Below, in pieces: positions 49,667-58,890 of a stretch of 64,000 nt of DNA. The notes below the pieces were generated by a model. It worked only from the letters and a program-made list of their open reading frames with translations, had not been told where the DNA came from and ran no database searches. Source of the DNA: Palleronia marisminoris. Lineage in GTDB: Bacteria; Pseudomonadota; Alphaproteobacteria; Rhodobacterales; Rhodobacteraceae. Made by a program: the position numbers and the translations under genes. Position 1 is the first letter of the stretch. Each line of letters starts with the position of its first letter. The stretch lies in NCBI RefSeq assembly GCF_900172315.1, contig NZ_FWFV01000001.1, forward strand, positions 1 through 64,000, given 5' to 3'.

Positions 49667-50656
49667 ATGACCACTCTTTCAGGAGCTTCCGTCGTCATCA
49701 CCGGCGCGTCCAGCGGCATCGGCCGCGCGGCGGCGCTCGCCTTCGCCGATCTGGGAGCGCGCGTCGTTCTTGCCGCCCGCCGGGCAGATGTGCTCGAAGA
49801 GGTGGCGCGGGATTGTGAGCGTCGCGGTGGACAGGCCGTGGCCGTCGAGACCGACGTCACCGACCCCGAGGCCGTGGAGGCCTTGGCGCAAGCGGCGATG
49901 GAGGCCTTCGGCGGCATCGACATCTGGGTGAACAATGCCGGCGTCGGGGCGATCGGTGCCTATCAGGACGTTCCTCTCGCCATGCACCGCCAGGTGGTCG
50001 AGGTGAACCTTATGGGAGCGATGCATGGCGCGCACGCGGTGCTCCCGATCTTCCTGCGCCAGCGTCGTGGTACGATCATCAACACCGTCTCGATCGGCGC
50101 ATGGGCGCCGACGCCCTTTGCCGCGGCCTACACCGCAAGCAAGTTCGGGCTGCGCGGCTTCGCGGCCAGCCTTCGGCAGGAGCTGGAGGACTTCCAGGAC
50201 ATCCATGTCTGCGGGGTCTTTCCTGCTGTCGTCGATACGCCCGGCCTTACCCATGGCGCGAACCTCTCGGGCCGTCGCATCAATCCGGGCGCCTACCTTT
50301 ATGCACCCGAGACCGTGGCGGACGCGATCGTGGGGGTGGCCCTGCAGCCGCGTGACGAGGTGCCGGTCGGTTGGCCGTCCCGCGCGGCGCAGCGCAGCTA
50401 TGGTCTGGCGCCGAAGGTCACCGAACATCTCATCGGTCGGGTGGTGCGGGGCGCGCTGAGCAGGGCAGATGTCGGGCCGATGATAGAGGGCGCCGTGATG
50501 CGCACGGTGCCGGACGGAACGCTCCCGAGCGGTGGGTGGCGCCAGCAGAAGGGCGTCCCCGATGCACACCGCATCAACAAGATCGCGTTGACGGCCGCCG
50601 GAGCGGCCGTCTGTCTGGGCGCGTTGGCCTGGGCGTCGTCGCGGCGCCCGCGCTAG
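49667..50656 (+). CDS. Short-chain dehydrogenase with C-terminal membrane anchor
   Basis: 329 residues from ATG 49667. The classical SDR fold shows TGASSGIGRAAALAF, a NADP(H)-type AARRADVL, NNAG, catalytic Ser in TVSIG and YTASK. Residues beyond about 245 are an extension that ends in a hydrophobic stretch KIALTAAGAAVCLGALAWAS and a basic RRPR, which should anchor it to the membrane. It is divergent from the YcgG-like gene. Substrate unknown. Its stop lies inside the shared terminator. Confidence 0.88.
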   Translation: MTTLSGASVVITGASSGIGRAAALAFADLGARVVLAARRADVLEEVARDCERRGGQAVAVETDVTDPEAVEALAQAAMEAFGGIDIWVNNAGVGAIGAYQDVPLAMHRQVVEVNLMGAMHGAHAVLPIFLRQRRGTIINTVSIGAWAPTPFAAAYTASKFGLRGFAASLRQELEDFQDIHVCGVFPAVVDTPGLTHGANLSGRRINPGAYLYAPETVADAIVGVALQPRDEVPVGWPSRAAQRSYGLAPKVTEHLIGRVVRGALSRADVGPMIEGAVMRTVPDGTLPSGGWRQQKGVPDAHRINKIALTAAGAAVCLGALAWASSRRPR

Positions 50657-50673
50657 CCCCACCTGTAGGGGCT
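50655..50673. terminator. Bidirectional terminator between convergent SDR and GDPD genes
   Basis: AGCCCC at 50655-50660 pairs with GGGGCT at 50668-50673 around a 7-nt loop. The stem sits exactly between, and partly overlaps, the SDR stop (50654-50656) and the GDPD stop (50673-50675), so it can serve both strands. Confidence 0.55.
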
Positions 50674-51911
50674 CAGAGGCCGTGGCAGTTGGCGTAGTAG
50701 GTCACGGTCGCCGGCCAGTCCGAGAAGACGCCCGCAACGCCCACATCCTGCGCCAGGACGTCGAGGACGTTGAAGTAGTCGGCGTCGGAGTCGATGGCCT
50801 CCTCGACCGACTGGAAGTACCAGCCGCCGCCATTCGCAAGCGGGCCGGACCGCTCGAGCGTCCAGGTGATGATATTCAGCCCCGCCTCGTTCGCGGCTTC
50901 GGCATATGCCGAGGGTACCATCTCGCCCGCGTCGTCGAGAGTCACCAGCATCCACAGCGGCGGCGCGATGTAGTTCACGCCCATGTCGGCAAGCTCCTGC
51001 ATCGAAGGCTCGAACGTTGCGGGATCGTTCGGGTCGATGAGTCCGCCGTCTCCTTCGGGCACTGCGTCGCGGTCGTCGAGATAGACGGCCTGCGCGCCGA
51101 ATTCGGGCTCGTTCTCGATCCAGTAGAGCACGTCCTGCAGGTCGAAGGATTGTGCCCAGACGTCCGAGGCCGGAACGCCTGCATCCTTGTACTCGTCGAT
51201 CAGCTTCTGGGCGTAGTCCTCCTGGCTGAAGCCGTCGAAGGGCATCTCGACCGAGGGGGCCTTGAGTTCGGGCGTGAACTTCGCGCCGAGCGAGCGGAAC
51301 AGCTCGATCGACTCGGCGTGGGTCATCAACTCTGCGCCGTCGGTATAGAGTTCAGTGCGCCAGGGCGCGGTGCCGCCAAGGTATTCCTCGGGGGTCGAAG
51401 CCGTGGGATCGGCCGCGTCCATCTTGGGCGTGAGCGTGCGGAACTCGGCCAGCGTGATGTCCGAGGTCCGGCACTCGGCCGTGGCACCGCCTTCGGGCGT
51501 GGCGGCGGTGAAGGGCTGCGTGCAGTTCTCGGCAAGATCGGTGACGAGGATGTCCGTCGTCGTGTGCAGGTCGTTCTGCGCGTGGCGGCAGACCAGTTCC
51601 TTGTCGGCCGTGAAGGTCACGTCGCATTCGAGGATGCCTGCACCCTGTCGCGCGGCGGCCATGTTCGATTGCACCGTATGTTCAGGGAACATGAGCGGCG
51701 CGCCTCGGTGACCGACAGAGAAGTCGGTCCGTGCGGGCGTCTGAGCCATGCAGGAGGTCAGCTTCTCCTTGAGGGGGCCGTCCTCCATCTTGTCGATGAG
51801 GTAGTAGGGCCGCTGCCCGTAGCTCATTGCGGCGTCAGGTTGCGGGCTCTGTTCCTGGGCGAAGGCCAGCGCCGGAGCGAGGGCGGCGGTGATAAGTACG
51901 AGTCGCTTCAT
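50673..51911 (-). CDS. Secreted glycerophosphodiester phosphodiesterase (GlpQ-like)
   Basis: 412 residues from ATG 51911, with a signal peptide [18 protein letters not shown] and cleavage before QEQSPQ. The GDPD core has [39 protein letters not shown] and a metal-binding [10 protein letters not shown]. It is longer than the 250-residue cytosolic type through insertions near 100-200. It cuts periplasmic glycerophosphodiesters. It is directly followed, in divergent order, by a DeoR regulator and a PhnCDE importer, so its products are probably captured by that system. Confidence 0.88.
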   Translation of the reverse strand: MKRLVLITAALAPALAFAQEQSPQPDAAMSYGQRPYYLIDKMEDGPLKEKLTSCMAQTPARTDFSVGHRGAPLMFPEHTVQSNMAAARQGAGILECDVTFTADKELVCRHAQNDLHTTTDILVTDLAENCTQPFTAATPEGGATAECRTSDITLAEFRTLTPKMDAADPTASTPEEYLGGTAPWRTELYTDGAELMTHAESIELFRSLGAKFTPELKAPSVEMPFDGFSQEDYAQKLIDEYKDAGVPASDVWAQSFDLQDVLYWIENEPEFGAQAVYLDDRDAVPEGDGGLIDPNDPATFEPSMQELADMGVNYIAPPLWMLVTLDDAGEMVPSAYAEAANEAGLNIITWTLERSGPLANGGGWYFQSVEEAIDSDADYFNVLDVLAQDVGVAGVFSDWPATVTYYANCHGL

Positions 51912-52015
51912 CGTAATCCTCCCGTTGCCGCCCACTGCCGGTTGCGCGCGGCTCCTCGGGCGGTGTCCGACGTTCTCACAGTTCCGCGAGCGTCGCAAAT
52001 CCAACTGTGAAAGGC

Positions 52016-52804
52016 CTAGCCCGGGGTGGAGATCATCGTGCCTGCGTCCCGTAGCACGGCTGCAAGCTCGTCGTCGGGGGGCGCGTCGGTGAACAGGTGG
52101 CAAACCTCGGCGGGCGTGGCGACGGTCAGCAGGTGCGTACGGCCGAACTTGCGCGAGTCGATGAGGAAATTGACGCTGTGGGCCTGCGCCCGCATCGTCC
52201 GCTTTATCGCCGCGAAGCCATCGACGACTTCCGTCGCGCCGATCCCGCTGAGCCCCGCGGCGCCCAGGTAGCAGGCGTCGACGTTGAAGCGGGCCAGGAA
52301 CTCGCAGGTTTCGGCGCCGACGACGGCTGCCTCGCCGTTGCGATATTCCCCTGGCGCCAAGACCACCCTAGTGCCCGAGACGCTGCCGAGGATCGTCGCG
52401 ACCTGGAGGCTGTTCGTCACGACCGTCGCGCTCCACCCCGTGGTGGCGAGGGCGCGGGCGAACTCGACGGTGGTCGACCCTGCGTCGATCATCAGGGAGG
52501 CGCCGGCATCCACCTGCGCGGCTGCATGCGCCGCGAGCCGCCGACGTTCCTCGACCCGTTCCCGGCTGCGTTCCGTCAGGCCCTGATAGGCGCCCGGCGC
52601 GCGGGCCGACGCGCCCCCGAAGGATCGGTCGAGAAGACCGGCGCTCCCCAACTCGTCGATGTCGCGCCGGATGGTCTCGGTCGTGACACCCAGACGCTCG
52701 GCCAGATCGGTGACCCGAACGTGCGGCGCGAGGCGCAGTTCGAGCAGGATCTGCTCGCGTCTCTCTCCCTTCTTCAGGCGGCGCTTCAAGCTGGCTTCGG
52801 TCAT
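52016..52804 (-). CDS. DeoR-family transcriptional regulator
   Basis: 262 residues from ATG 52804; an upstream ATG at 52870 is in frame but would run into the promoter area. The DeoR HTH is [38 protein letters not shown], with [10 protein letters not shown] after it. The effector domain ([46 protein letters not shown]) binds sugar phosphates or glycerol-phosphate-like ligands in known members. It lies between the GDPD and the divergent transporter, so it probably controls both. Confidence 0.9.
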   Translation of the reverse strand: MTEASLKRRLKKGERREQILLELRLAPHVRVTDLAERLGVTTETIRRDIDELGSAGLLDRSFGGASARAPGAYQGLTERSRERVEERRRLAAHAAAQVDAGASLMIDAGSTTVEFARALATTGWSATVVTNSLQVATILGSVSGTRVVLAPGEYRNGEAAVVGAETCEFLARFNVDACYLGAAGLSGIGATEVVDGFAAIKRTMRAQAHSVNFLIDSRKFGRTHLLTVATPAEVCHLFTDAPPDDELAAVLRDAGTMISTPG

Positions 52805-52851
52805 CTGAGGTTCGACTTCATCCGGATTTATTTGGCATTTACGTGGGGTTT

Positions 52852-52869
52852 TGTAACACGAATGTTGCA
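52852..52869. promoter_or_regulatory. Inverted repeat in the DeoR/PhnD divergent promoter region
   Basis: TGTAACA-CGAA-TGTTGCA forms an 18-bp near-perfect inverted repeat, six of seven arm positions matching, 48 bp upstream of the DeoR start and 73 bp before phnD. It is the best operator candidate for the adjacent regulator. Confidence 0.45.
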
Positions 52870-52941
52870 AATCCCAAGCTTTAGTGCTGACTTGAGCGTA
52901 GGAGGAGCCGTGGTCAACGCGGCTGAACAGGGAGAAATACC

Positions 52942-53925
52942 ATGCGAACCGAATTGATCTCGGGGACCGCCATAGCGGCGGCCCTCGTCTTTGCGAGCAG
53001 CGCCGCCTGGGCGCAGGATGACTGCGAGAACCGCGGCGCGCTCGACCCGATGTATTGCGATGCCGACGGCAACCTGGTTGCCGACGCGCCCGAGGATGAA
53101 AGCGCGCTGCGCGATCCCGGCACCCTCGTTTTCGCCTACACGCCCGTCGAAGACCCCGCGATCTACGAGGATATCTGGACGCCCTTCATCGACCACCTCG
53201 AAGAGGTGACGGGCAAGGACGTGCAGTTCTTCGCCGTGCAGTCGAACTCGGCCCAGGTCGAGGCGATGCGCTCGGGCCGCCTGCACATCGCGGGCTTCTC
53301 GACCGGGCCGACGCCCTTCGCGGTGAACCTCGCCGGTGCCGTGCCCTTCGCGCTGATGGGCAGCGATGACGGCCGCTTCGGCTACACGCTGCAGGTATAC
53401 ACGCAGGCGGACAGCGACATCCAGGAGATGTCGGACCTTGCCGGCAAGCGGGTCGCGCACACCTCGCCGACGTCGAACTCGGGCAACCAGGCGCCCCGCG
53501 CGCTGTTCCCGGACCTTGGCGTGGTGCCGGACGAGGATTACGAAGTGACCTATTCGGGCAGCCACGACCAGTCGATGCTGGGCGTCGTTGCCGGCGACTA
53601 CGATGCGGCACCCGTCGCGTCCGAAGTGGTCGACCGCATGGCCGAGCGCGGTCTCTACGATGCCGAGGACGTCCGCATCGTGTGGGAAAGCGAGCCGTTC
53701 CCGACGACCTCCTACACCTATGCGCACGACTTGGCGCCCGAGTTGAAGGACAAGATCGAGGAAGCGTTCTTCAGCTTCGACTTCGAAGGCACGGCGCTGG
53801 GCGAGGAATTCGCCGGGGTCACGAAGTTCATCCCCATCACCTACGAGGACCAGTGGGCGGTGATCCGGCAGATCCAGCAGGCGAATGGCGTCGAGTACAC
53901 GCCGCAGGGTCTCGCGGCCGAGTGA
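52942..53925 (+). CDS. phnD: PhnD-family periplasmic substrate-binding protein
   Basis: 327 residues with a signal peptide (MRTELISGTAIAAALVFASS, cleavage after AWA). The mature part reads TLVFAYTPVEDPAIYEDIWT, ...VEAMRSGRLHIAGFSTGPTPFA, GKRVAHTSPTSNSGNQAPRA and VVAGDYDAAPVASEVV, all matching phosphonate/phosphite-type binding proteins. The insertion CENRGALDPMYCDADGN before the domain is unusual and carries two cysteines. It heads phnD-C-E-E. Ligand: a phosphonate or phosphate ester, most likely a GDPD product given the neighbour. Confidence 0.9.
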   Translation: MRTELISGTAIAAALVFASSAAWAQDDCENRGALDPMYCDADGNLVADAPEDESALRDPGTLVFAYTPVEDPAIYEDIWTPFIDHLEEVTGKDVQFFAVQSNSAQVEAMRSGRLHIAGFSTGPTPFAVNLAGAVPFALMGSDDGRFGYTLQVYTQADSDIQEMSDLAGKRVAHTSPTSNSGNQAPRALFPDLGVVPDEDYEVTYSGSHDQSMLGVVAGDYDAAPVASEVVDRMAERGLYDAEDVRIVWESEPFPTTSYTYAHDLAPELKDKIEEAFFSFDFEGTALGEEFAGVTKFIPITYEDQWAVIRQIQQANGVEYTPQGLAAE

Positions 53926-53933
53926 CATCACAC

Positions 53934-53957
53934 GGGGCCGGCGTTCGCGCCGGTCCC
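53934..53957 (+). promoter_or_regulatory. UUCG-capped hairpin between phnD and phnC
   Basis: A 10-bp stem (one G-U pair) closed by a TTCG tetraloop occupies the 49-bp phnD-phnC gap, 9 bp past the phnD stop. No T-run follows. Such hairpins protect the upstream binding-protein message from decay or partly stop transcription, giving more PhnD than the membrane subunits. Confidence 0.6.
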
Positions 53958-53974
53958 TCATCGAAGGCGATCCC

Positions 53975-54751
53975 ATGCTGAAAATTACCGACCTCGTGAA
54001 GCGCTACGGCGGCGGCGACCCGGTCCTGAAGAACCTCGACCTGACGATCGAGGGCGAGAGCGTCGTGTCGATCATCGGCTCGTCCGGAGCCGGCAAGTCG
54101 ACGCTGCTGCGCTGCATCAACCGGCTGGTCGAGCCGACCTCGGGCTCTGTCGAGTTGAACGGGGTCGAGCTGACGCGCCTGCGCGGCCGCTCCTTGCGCG
54201 CGGCGCGCCGCAAGATCGGGATGGTGTTCCAGGGCTTCAACCTCGTCGACCGGCTGACCGTGATGGAGAACGTCCAGTCCGGCCGGCTCGGCTACATCTC
54301 GACCTGGGCCGCCGTCACGCGCCGCTATCCGAAAGAGGATATCCGCCGCGCCTATGAACTGATGGAGCGGGTGGGCATCGCGCATTACGCCAACACGCGC
54401 GCCGACCAGCTTTCTGGCGGTGAACGCCAGCGTGTCGGCGTGGTCCGGGCGCTGATGCAAGGGCCCGACATCCTGCTGGCGGACGAGCCGACGGCCTCCC
54501 TCGACCCCAAGACCTCGGAACAGATCATGGGCCTGCTGCGCGATCTGGCCGGGGAGCTGAAGCTGCCCGTCCTGATCAACATCCACAACGTTGCCGAGGC
54601 CAAGGAATACACCGATCGCATCGTGGGGATGCGCTACGGGCGGATCATCTTCGACGACAAGCCCGCCGCGCTCGACCAGACGGCGATGGACGAGATCTAT
54701 TCCGGCAGCCCCCATGCCGACCGCTCCGAACCGATGCGGGAAGCGTCATGA
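53975..54751 (+). CDS. phnC: Phosphonate-type ABC transporter ATP-binding protein
   Basis: 258 residues from ATG 53975. Walker A GSSGAGKSTLLRCI, Q-loop VFQGFNLVDRLTVMENV, signature LSGGERQRVGVVRALM, Walker B ILLADEPTASLD and switch His in NIHNVAEAKEY. The VENVxxGRLGY-like region (NVQSGRLGYISTWAA) marks the PhnC subfamily. It energises the importer with the two permeases that follow. Overlaps the first permease by ATGA. Confidence 0.93.
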   Translation: MLKITDLVKRYGGGDPVLKNLDLTIEGESVVSIIGSSGAGKSTLLRCINRLVEPTSGSVELNGVELTRLRGRSLRAARRKIGMVFQGFNLVDRLTVMENVQSGRLGYISTWAAVTRRYPKEDIRRAYELMERVGIAHYANTRADQLSGGERQRVGVVRALMQGPDILLADEPTASLDPKTSEQIMGLLRDLAGELKLPVLINIHNVAEAKEYTDRIVGMRYGRIIFDDKPAALDQTAMDEIYSGSPHADRSEPMREAS

Positions 54752-55542
54752 GCGAAACGCGCGACACGTGGCACAGGCCGCCCTTCATCGCCAATCCGAT
54801 CCTGCGCTGGGCGGTCTACTTGGGCGCAATTGTCTATTTCGGCTGGGTCGCGTTCACCTTGCCGATCGACTGGAACCGCGTGGTCGAGGGGATCGAGAGG
54901 GCCGGGCGCATCTTCGGCGGTGCCTTCCCCCCCAGCTTCGCGCGCAGCGGGCTTCTGATCGACGGGTTCCTCGAAAGTCTCAAGATCGCGGTCCTCGCCA
55001 CCGCGGGGGGCGTCGTCCTGTCGATCCCGATCGCCTTCATGGCCGCGCGCAACATCGCGCCGCTGCCGATCTTCTACCTCGGGCGGTCGCTCATCATCGT
55101 GGCGCGCAGTTTCCATCCGGTCATCGTGGCGATCATCTTCGTGAAGGCGGTAGGTTTCGGGCCTTTCGCCGGGGTGTTGACGCTGATCGTCTATTCCATC
55201 GGCTTCGTCGCCAAGATGCTGGCCGAGCGCATCGAAGAGATCGACTTCGGACAGGTCGAGGCGATGCGCGCCGCCGGTGCGCCCTATTTCTCGACCCTGA
55301 TCTACGCGATTTTCCCTCAGATCATGCCGCGCCAGATCGGCCTGACGATCTACCAACTGGACTCGAATCTGCGAGCCTCGGCTGTCGTCGGCATCGTCGG
55401 GGCAGGGGGCATCGGCGCGACTCTGGCGAACGCCTTCGGCCGCTACGACTATGATTTCGCGCTGGCCATCACCATCGTCATCGTCGCCGTCATCCTTCTG
55501 TCCGAAGGCGTCTCGGGCATGATCAGAAAGCGCATCCAATGA
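54748..55542 (+). CDS. phnE: Phosphonate-type ABC transporter permease (first)
   Basis: 264 residues, about six membrane helices. FLESLKIAVLATAGGVVLSI, FYLGRSLIIVARSFHPVIVA and the EAA loop EAMRAAGAPYFSTLIYAIFP are typical of PhnE permeases. It overlaps phnC by ATGA and the second permease by ATGA. The two permeases differ and probably form a heterodimer. Confidence 0.92.
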   Translation: MSETRDTWHRPPFIANPILRWAVYLGAIVYFGWVAFTLPIDWNRVVEGIERAGRIFGGAFPPSFARSGLLIDGFLESLKIAVLATAGGVVLSIPIAFMAARNIAPLPIFYLGRSLIIVARSFHPVIVAIIFVKAVGFGPFAGVLTLIVYSIGFVAKMLAERIEEIDFGQVEAMRAAGAPYFSTLIYAIFPQIMPRQIGLTIYQLDSNLRASAVVGIVGAGGIGATLANAFGRYDYDFALAITIVIVAVILLSEGVSGMIRKRIQ

Positions 55543-56348
55543 GCTCGATCTCGGAACAGTTCGGCCGGGATGAATGGTCGCGCCATACGCCGAAGCAGAA
55601 GTTCCGCCGTTGGGGAACCATGGCCGCCTGTGCCGCCGTCATCGCCTGGGCGCTCGGTTCGATCGAGGTCGTCTGGCCATGGGTCTGGGGCGCACCGGCG
55701 CAGATGGGCGACCTGTTCGGGCGGATGTATCCGCCTGACGCGACGAACCTTGGCGTTATCCTCAAAGTCCTGTGGGACACGGTGAACATCGCCACCTTCG
55801 CCACCGCCTTCGCCGTGATCCTGTCGCTGCCGGTCGCGTATCTTGCGGCGCAGAACACGACGCCCAACCGGGCAACCCTGTGGATCGGACGGCTGATCCT
55901 GGTGACTTCGCGCTCGGTCAACACGATCATCTGGGCGCTTCTGTTCGTCGCGATCTTCGGCCCAGGTGTCGTCGCGGGCATCGTGGCGATCATGTTCCGG
56001 TCGGTCGGCTTCATCGGCAAGCTTCTGGGCGAGGCCATCGAAGAGATCGACAAGCGCCCGGTCGAGGCGCTGGAGGCCACGGGCGCTTCGCGCTTCAAGG
56101 TCATCGTCTATGCCATAGTGCCCCAGGTCATGCCGACATTCTGGGCCGTGTCGATCCTTAGGTGGGACATCAACCTGCGCGAGTCGACCGTGCTCGGCCT
56201 CGTCGGGGCAGGGGGCATCGGCATCATCCTTCAAGGTGCGATCGACACGTTCAACTGGCCCGAGGCGGCGACGGTCCTCCTGGCGATCCTCGCGCTGGTC
56301 ATCCTGGGCGAGATCATCTCGGCCTTCCTGCGACGCCGCATCCTGTGA
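55539..56348 (+). CDS. phnE: Phosphonate-type ABC transporter permease (second)
   Basis: 269 residues with six helices: LWDTVNIATFATAFAVILSL, LWIGRLILVTSRSVNTIIWA, and the EAA loop EALEATGASRFKVIVYAIVP. It begins with a soluble RDEWSRHTPKQKFRRWG head. It overlaps the first permease at its start and, by GTGA, the HAD phosphatase at its end. Confidence 0.92.
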   Translation: MSSISEQFGRDEWSRHTPKQKFRRWGTMAACAAVIAWALGSIEVVWPWVWGAPAQMGDLFGRMYPPDATNLGVILKVLWDTVNIATFATAFAVILSLPVAYLAAQNTTPNRATLWIGRLILVTSRSVNTIIWALLFVAIFGPGVVAGIVAIMFRSVGFIGKLLGEAIEEIDKRPVEALEATGASRFKVIVYAIVPQVMPTFWAVSILRWDINLRESTVLGLVGAGGIGIILQGAIDTFNWPEAATVLLAILALVILGEIISAFLRRRIL

Positions 56349-57256
56349 CGGCGCAGGCGACGATCACGCCAGCCGATGCACTCGCCGCCTACCAACGGGT
56401 GCGCCATCGCTTGCCCGGGGCTGGGGGCGGCTCGTCCTGGGTGAAGGCTGAGTTTTCCGAGGTGGCGGACGGGTTCGACCTGATCCTGTTCGACGCCTAC
56501 GGCGTGCTGAACGTGGGCGAAACGGCCATTCCCGGAGCAGCGGCGCGCGTAGCGGCGCTGCGCGCGTCCGGCAAGCTGGTGGCCGTCGTGTCCAACTCCG
56601 CCGGCTATTCCAAGGATCACATGATGTCCCGGTGGCGCCGGCTCGGGTTCGATTTTGCCCCCGACGAGGTCATCACCAGCCGCGACGCCCTGATTTGGCA
56701 GCTGGCATCGGAACCACCGCGCGCATGGGCGGTGATGCTGAACCCCGAGATCGATGCGGGTGAGATCGCCTCCTTCGATCCCATCTACCTGCAGGACGAT
56801 CCTGCCGACTACGACCGCGCCGACGGCTTTCTGCTGATCGGCGCGGATGGATGGACCGATGCGCGTCAATCGCTGCTCGAGACCGCCCTGCGGCGCCACC
56901 CGCGCCCCGTCCTCGTCGGAAACCCGGACCTCGTTGCTCCGCGCGAAGGCGGACTCACACGTGAGCCCGGTTGGTTTGCGCACCGCCTTTCCGATGCAAC
57001 GGGGGTCACGCCCCGCTTCCTGGGCAAACCGTTTCCCGAGATCTTCGACCTCGCTGTCCGGCGCCGCGCGCCCGAAATCGACCCCAGGCGCGTGCTGATG
57101 GTGGGCGACACCCTGCACACCGACATCCTGGGCGGCGCGCAGGCCGGCTTCGCCACGGCGCTGGTGACAGGGCATGGAGCGTTGATGGGGCTGGACGTCA
57201 CGACGTCCATCGCCGCCGCCGCCATTGCCCCTGATTTCGTGGTCGACCACATCTGA
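56345..57256 (+). CDS. HAD-superfamily class IIA hydrolase
   Basis: 303 residues from a GTG at 56345 that overlaps the permease stop. Motif I is DLILFDAYGVLNVGETA with the nucleophile Asp, then VVSNSAGYSK, and motif IV region VLMVGDTLHTDILGGAQAGF; the class IIA cap lies between. It matches the TIGR01459-type/NagD-like phosphatases, which release phosphate from small phosphate esters. Being the last gene of the transporter operon, it probably dephosphorylates the imported compound, for instance glycerol phosphate, inside the cell. Confidence 0.87.
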   Translation: MTAQATITPADALAAYQRVRHRLPGAGGGSSWVKAEFSEVADGFDLILFDAYGVLNVGETAIPGAAARVAALRASGKLVAVVSNSAGYSKDHMMSRWRRLGFDFAPDEVITSRDALIWQLASEPPRAWAVMLNPEIDAGEIASFDPIYLQDDPADYDRADGFLLIGADGWTDARQSLLETALRRHPRPVLVGNPDLVAPREGGLTREPGWFAHRLSDATGVTPRFLGKPFPEIFDLAVRRRAPEIDPRRVLMVGDTLHTDILGGAQAGFATALVTGHGALMGLDVTTSIAAAAIAPDFVVDHI

Positions 57257-57265
57257 GGACCGCCC

Positions 57266-58435
57266 CTATTGCAGGCTCCGTCGGGCGAGGGCGCTGATCA
57301 GGTCGGTCCGCGTGACGATGCCGACAATGCGCCCCCGGGTCAGAACGGGAACCGCGTCGACGTCGCCATCCGCCATCAGGGGAAGCAGCACCGACAGGGG
57401 AGTCTGCGGGGTGGCGCGGGGGCCGGCAACACTCATGATGTCCGTCGCGCGGACGGGCCGGTCCCTCTCGCGGTCGAGCAGCCGTCGCATCGCCGCGCCG
57501 AAGCCGCGGTTCAGGCGCAGCGCGTCCTCGCGGGCGCGATCGATCAGATGCATCTGGAAGATGACGCCGAAGAAACGGTCATCGTCCCCGACGACGGGTA
57601 AGGCGGTGAACCGGTGCCGCCTGAAAAGATCGGCGATTTGGGTCAGGGGCGTGTCGGCTGTGACGGTGACAAGACTGTGCGACATGACGTCGGCCGCTGT
57701 CGTGGGGCCCGTACGATGCGTCGCGGCCTGCATCTCGGCCGCTCCGATCAGACGGGACAGATCCTCGACGCCAAGATTGAAGGATTGGCGATAGCGCTCG
57801 AGGATGTCGGTCAGCTCGGCCTCGGATAGCCCCAGCCGTTCCATCGGTTCGCGATCCCCCGTGCCATGCCGGCTGGGGTCGTCGAACTGCCGGAACGGGT
57901 AGTGCCGCCCGGTCAGGCGCCCATAGGCCATAGCGACCAGAACCAGAACCAGCGTGCCGACGCCGATCGGAACGATCGCGAAGAGAAAGCCGAGTTCCTG
58001 CACGGTATCCGGGCTCATGGCTGCGGTCATGGCGACGGCGCCGGCCGGCGGATGCAGGGCGCGGCACAGGATGGTCACGGCGATCGCAAGACCGACGGCC
58101 AGCGCGATGCGCAGCGTCGGTTCCGCCACCACCATGCTGACGGCAACCCCGACGAGGCCGGCGAGGATGTTGCCGACGATCGCGGACCACGGCTGCGCGA
58201 GAGGGCTGTTCGGAACCGCGAACAACAGGACCGACGTCGCACCGAACGGCGCAACGAGATAGAGACCGAGAGCGAGGTCCACCGACGGCGCCAGGATGAA
58301 CAGGCCGGCGAGCCCAAGGCCGACGAAGGCCCCGAGCCCCGCGCGAAGGGCTTCCAGCGGCGAACTTCGCGCAACCGCCGGACCGAATGAGCTGAGATTT
58401 TGCAGGACGAGTGCTTTCAGATTTCGTGTGGGCAA
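57266..58435 (-). CDS. HPP-family membrane protein with CBS pair
   Basis: 389 residues. The N-terminal HPP domain (about 20-175) has four to five membrane helices and the naming motif ALHPPAGAVAMTAAM. A cytosolic CBS pair occupies about 245-385 (VMSHSLVTVTADTPLTQIAD, TDIMSVAGPRATPQTPLSVL, GIVTRTDLISAL). HPP proteins are implicated in nitrite or small-anion transport in plastids and cyanobacteria, and the CBS pair may sense adenine nucleotides. It converges with the HAD gene, 9 bp apart. Confidence 0.9.
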   Translation of the reverse strand: MPTRNLKALVLQNLSSFGPAVARSSPLEALRAGLGAFVGLGLAGLFILAPSVDLALGLYLVAPFGATSVLLFAVPNSPLAQPWSAIVGNILAGLVGVAVSMVVAEPTLRIALAVGLAIAVTILCRALHPPAGAVAMTAAMSPDTVQELGFLFAIVPIGVGTLVLVLVAMAYGRLTGRHYPFRQFDDPSRHGTGDREPMERLGLSEAELTDILERYRQSFNLGVEDLSRLIGAAEMQAATHRTGPTTAADVMSHSLVTVTADTPLTQIADLFRRHRFTALPVVGDDDRFFGVIFQMHLIDRAREDALRLNRGFGAAMRRLLDRERDRPVRATDIMSVAGPRATPQTPLSVLLPLMADGDVDAVPVLTRGRIVGIVTRTDLISALARRSLQ

Positions 58436-58890
58436 CGAGTTTCAGGAGGTATGCCGGGTGGCAACGTCGGTTTCACCCGTCCGAGAGCACTTTTCCAAGG
58501 GTACGGCTTTCCTGCACTATCCGCCTAGGAGGGCCCTTCCGCTGGAAGCGTCGCCTCCGAATATATCTCTTCCTCAAACCGGAGACATATTTCGGCTCTA
58601 CGGCAGGCCTTCGAGAGTCCCGTGCCGAGAGCAACTCGCCAGGCGGATCCGTCGCGGTTCTCGACATTGGAATCCCGATCCTCGAAGACATCGAGTCGCG
58701 CATGGCGCCGAGGGTATCATCCCCATGGAACGCAATACGCACGACCAAGACCTCGCCGTCTTCGCCGCAGAATACCCGCAGAAGCGGCTGTGCATGTTCT
58801 GCACGGCTGAGCCCTGATTCCATGGGCACCTCATCAGGACCCGCGCGCCACGCTGCCCCGTTGCTCAGCCTAGCGTCGCTTGGGGCGCGA
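58436..58890. other. Spacer left of the IS element, no recognised gene
   Basis: The minus strand holds a 118-codon frame (58829-58473) containing YIRRRRFQRKGPPRRIVQ, but I find no ribosome site or family motif. The plus strand frames are no better. Together with the equally gene-free 60386-60510 to the right it may be the target region into which the IS element jumped. Confidence 0.4.

Noticed and set aside
58473-58829. A 118-codon minus frame with an Arg-rich segment
   Set aside because: No ribosome site, motif or conserved neighbour. I cannot support it as a gene.
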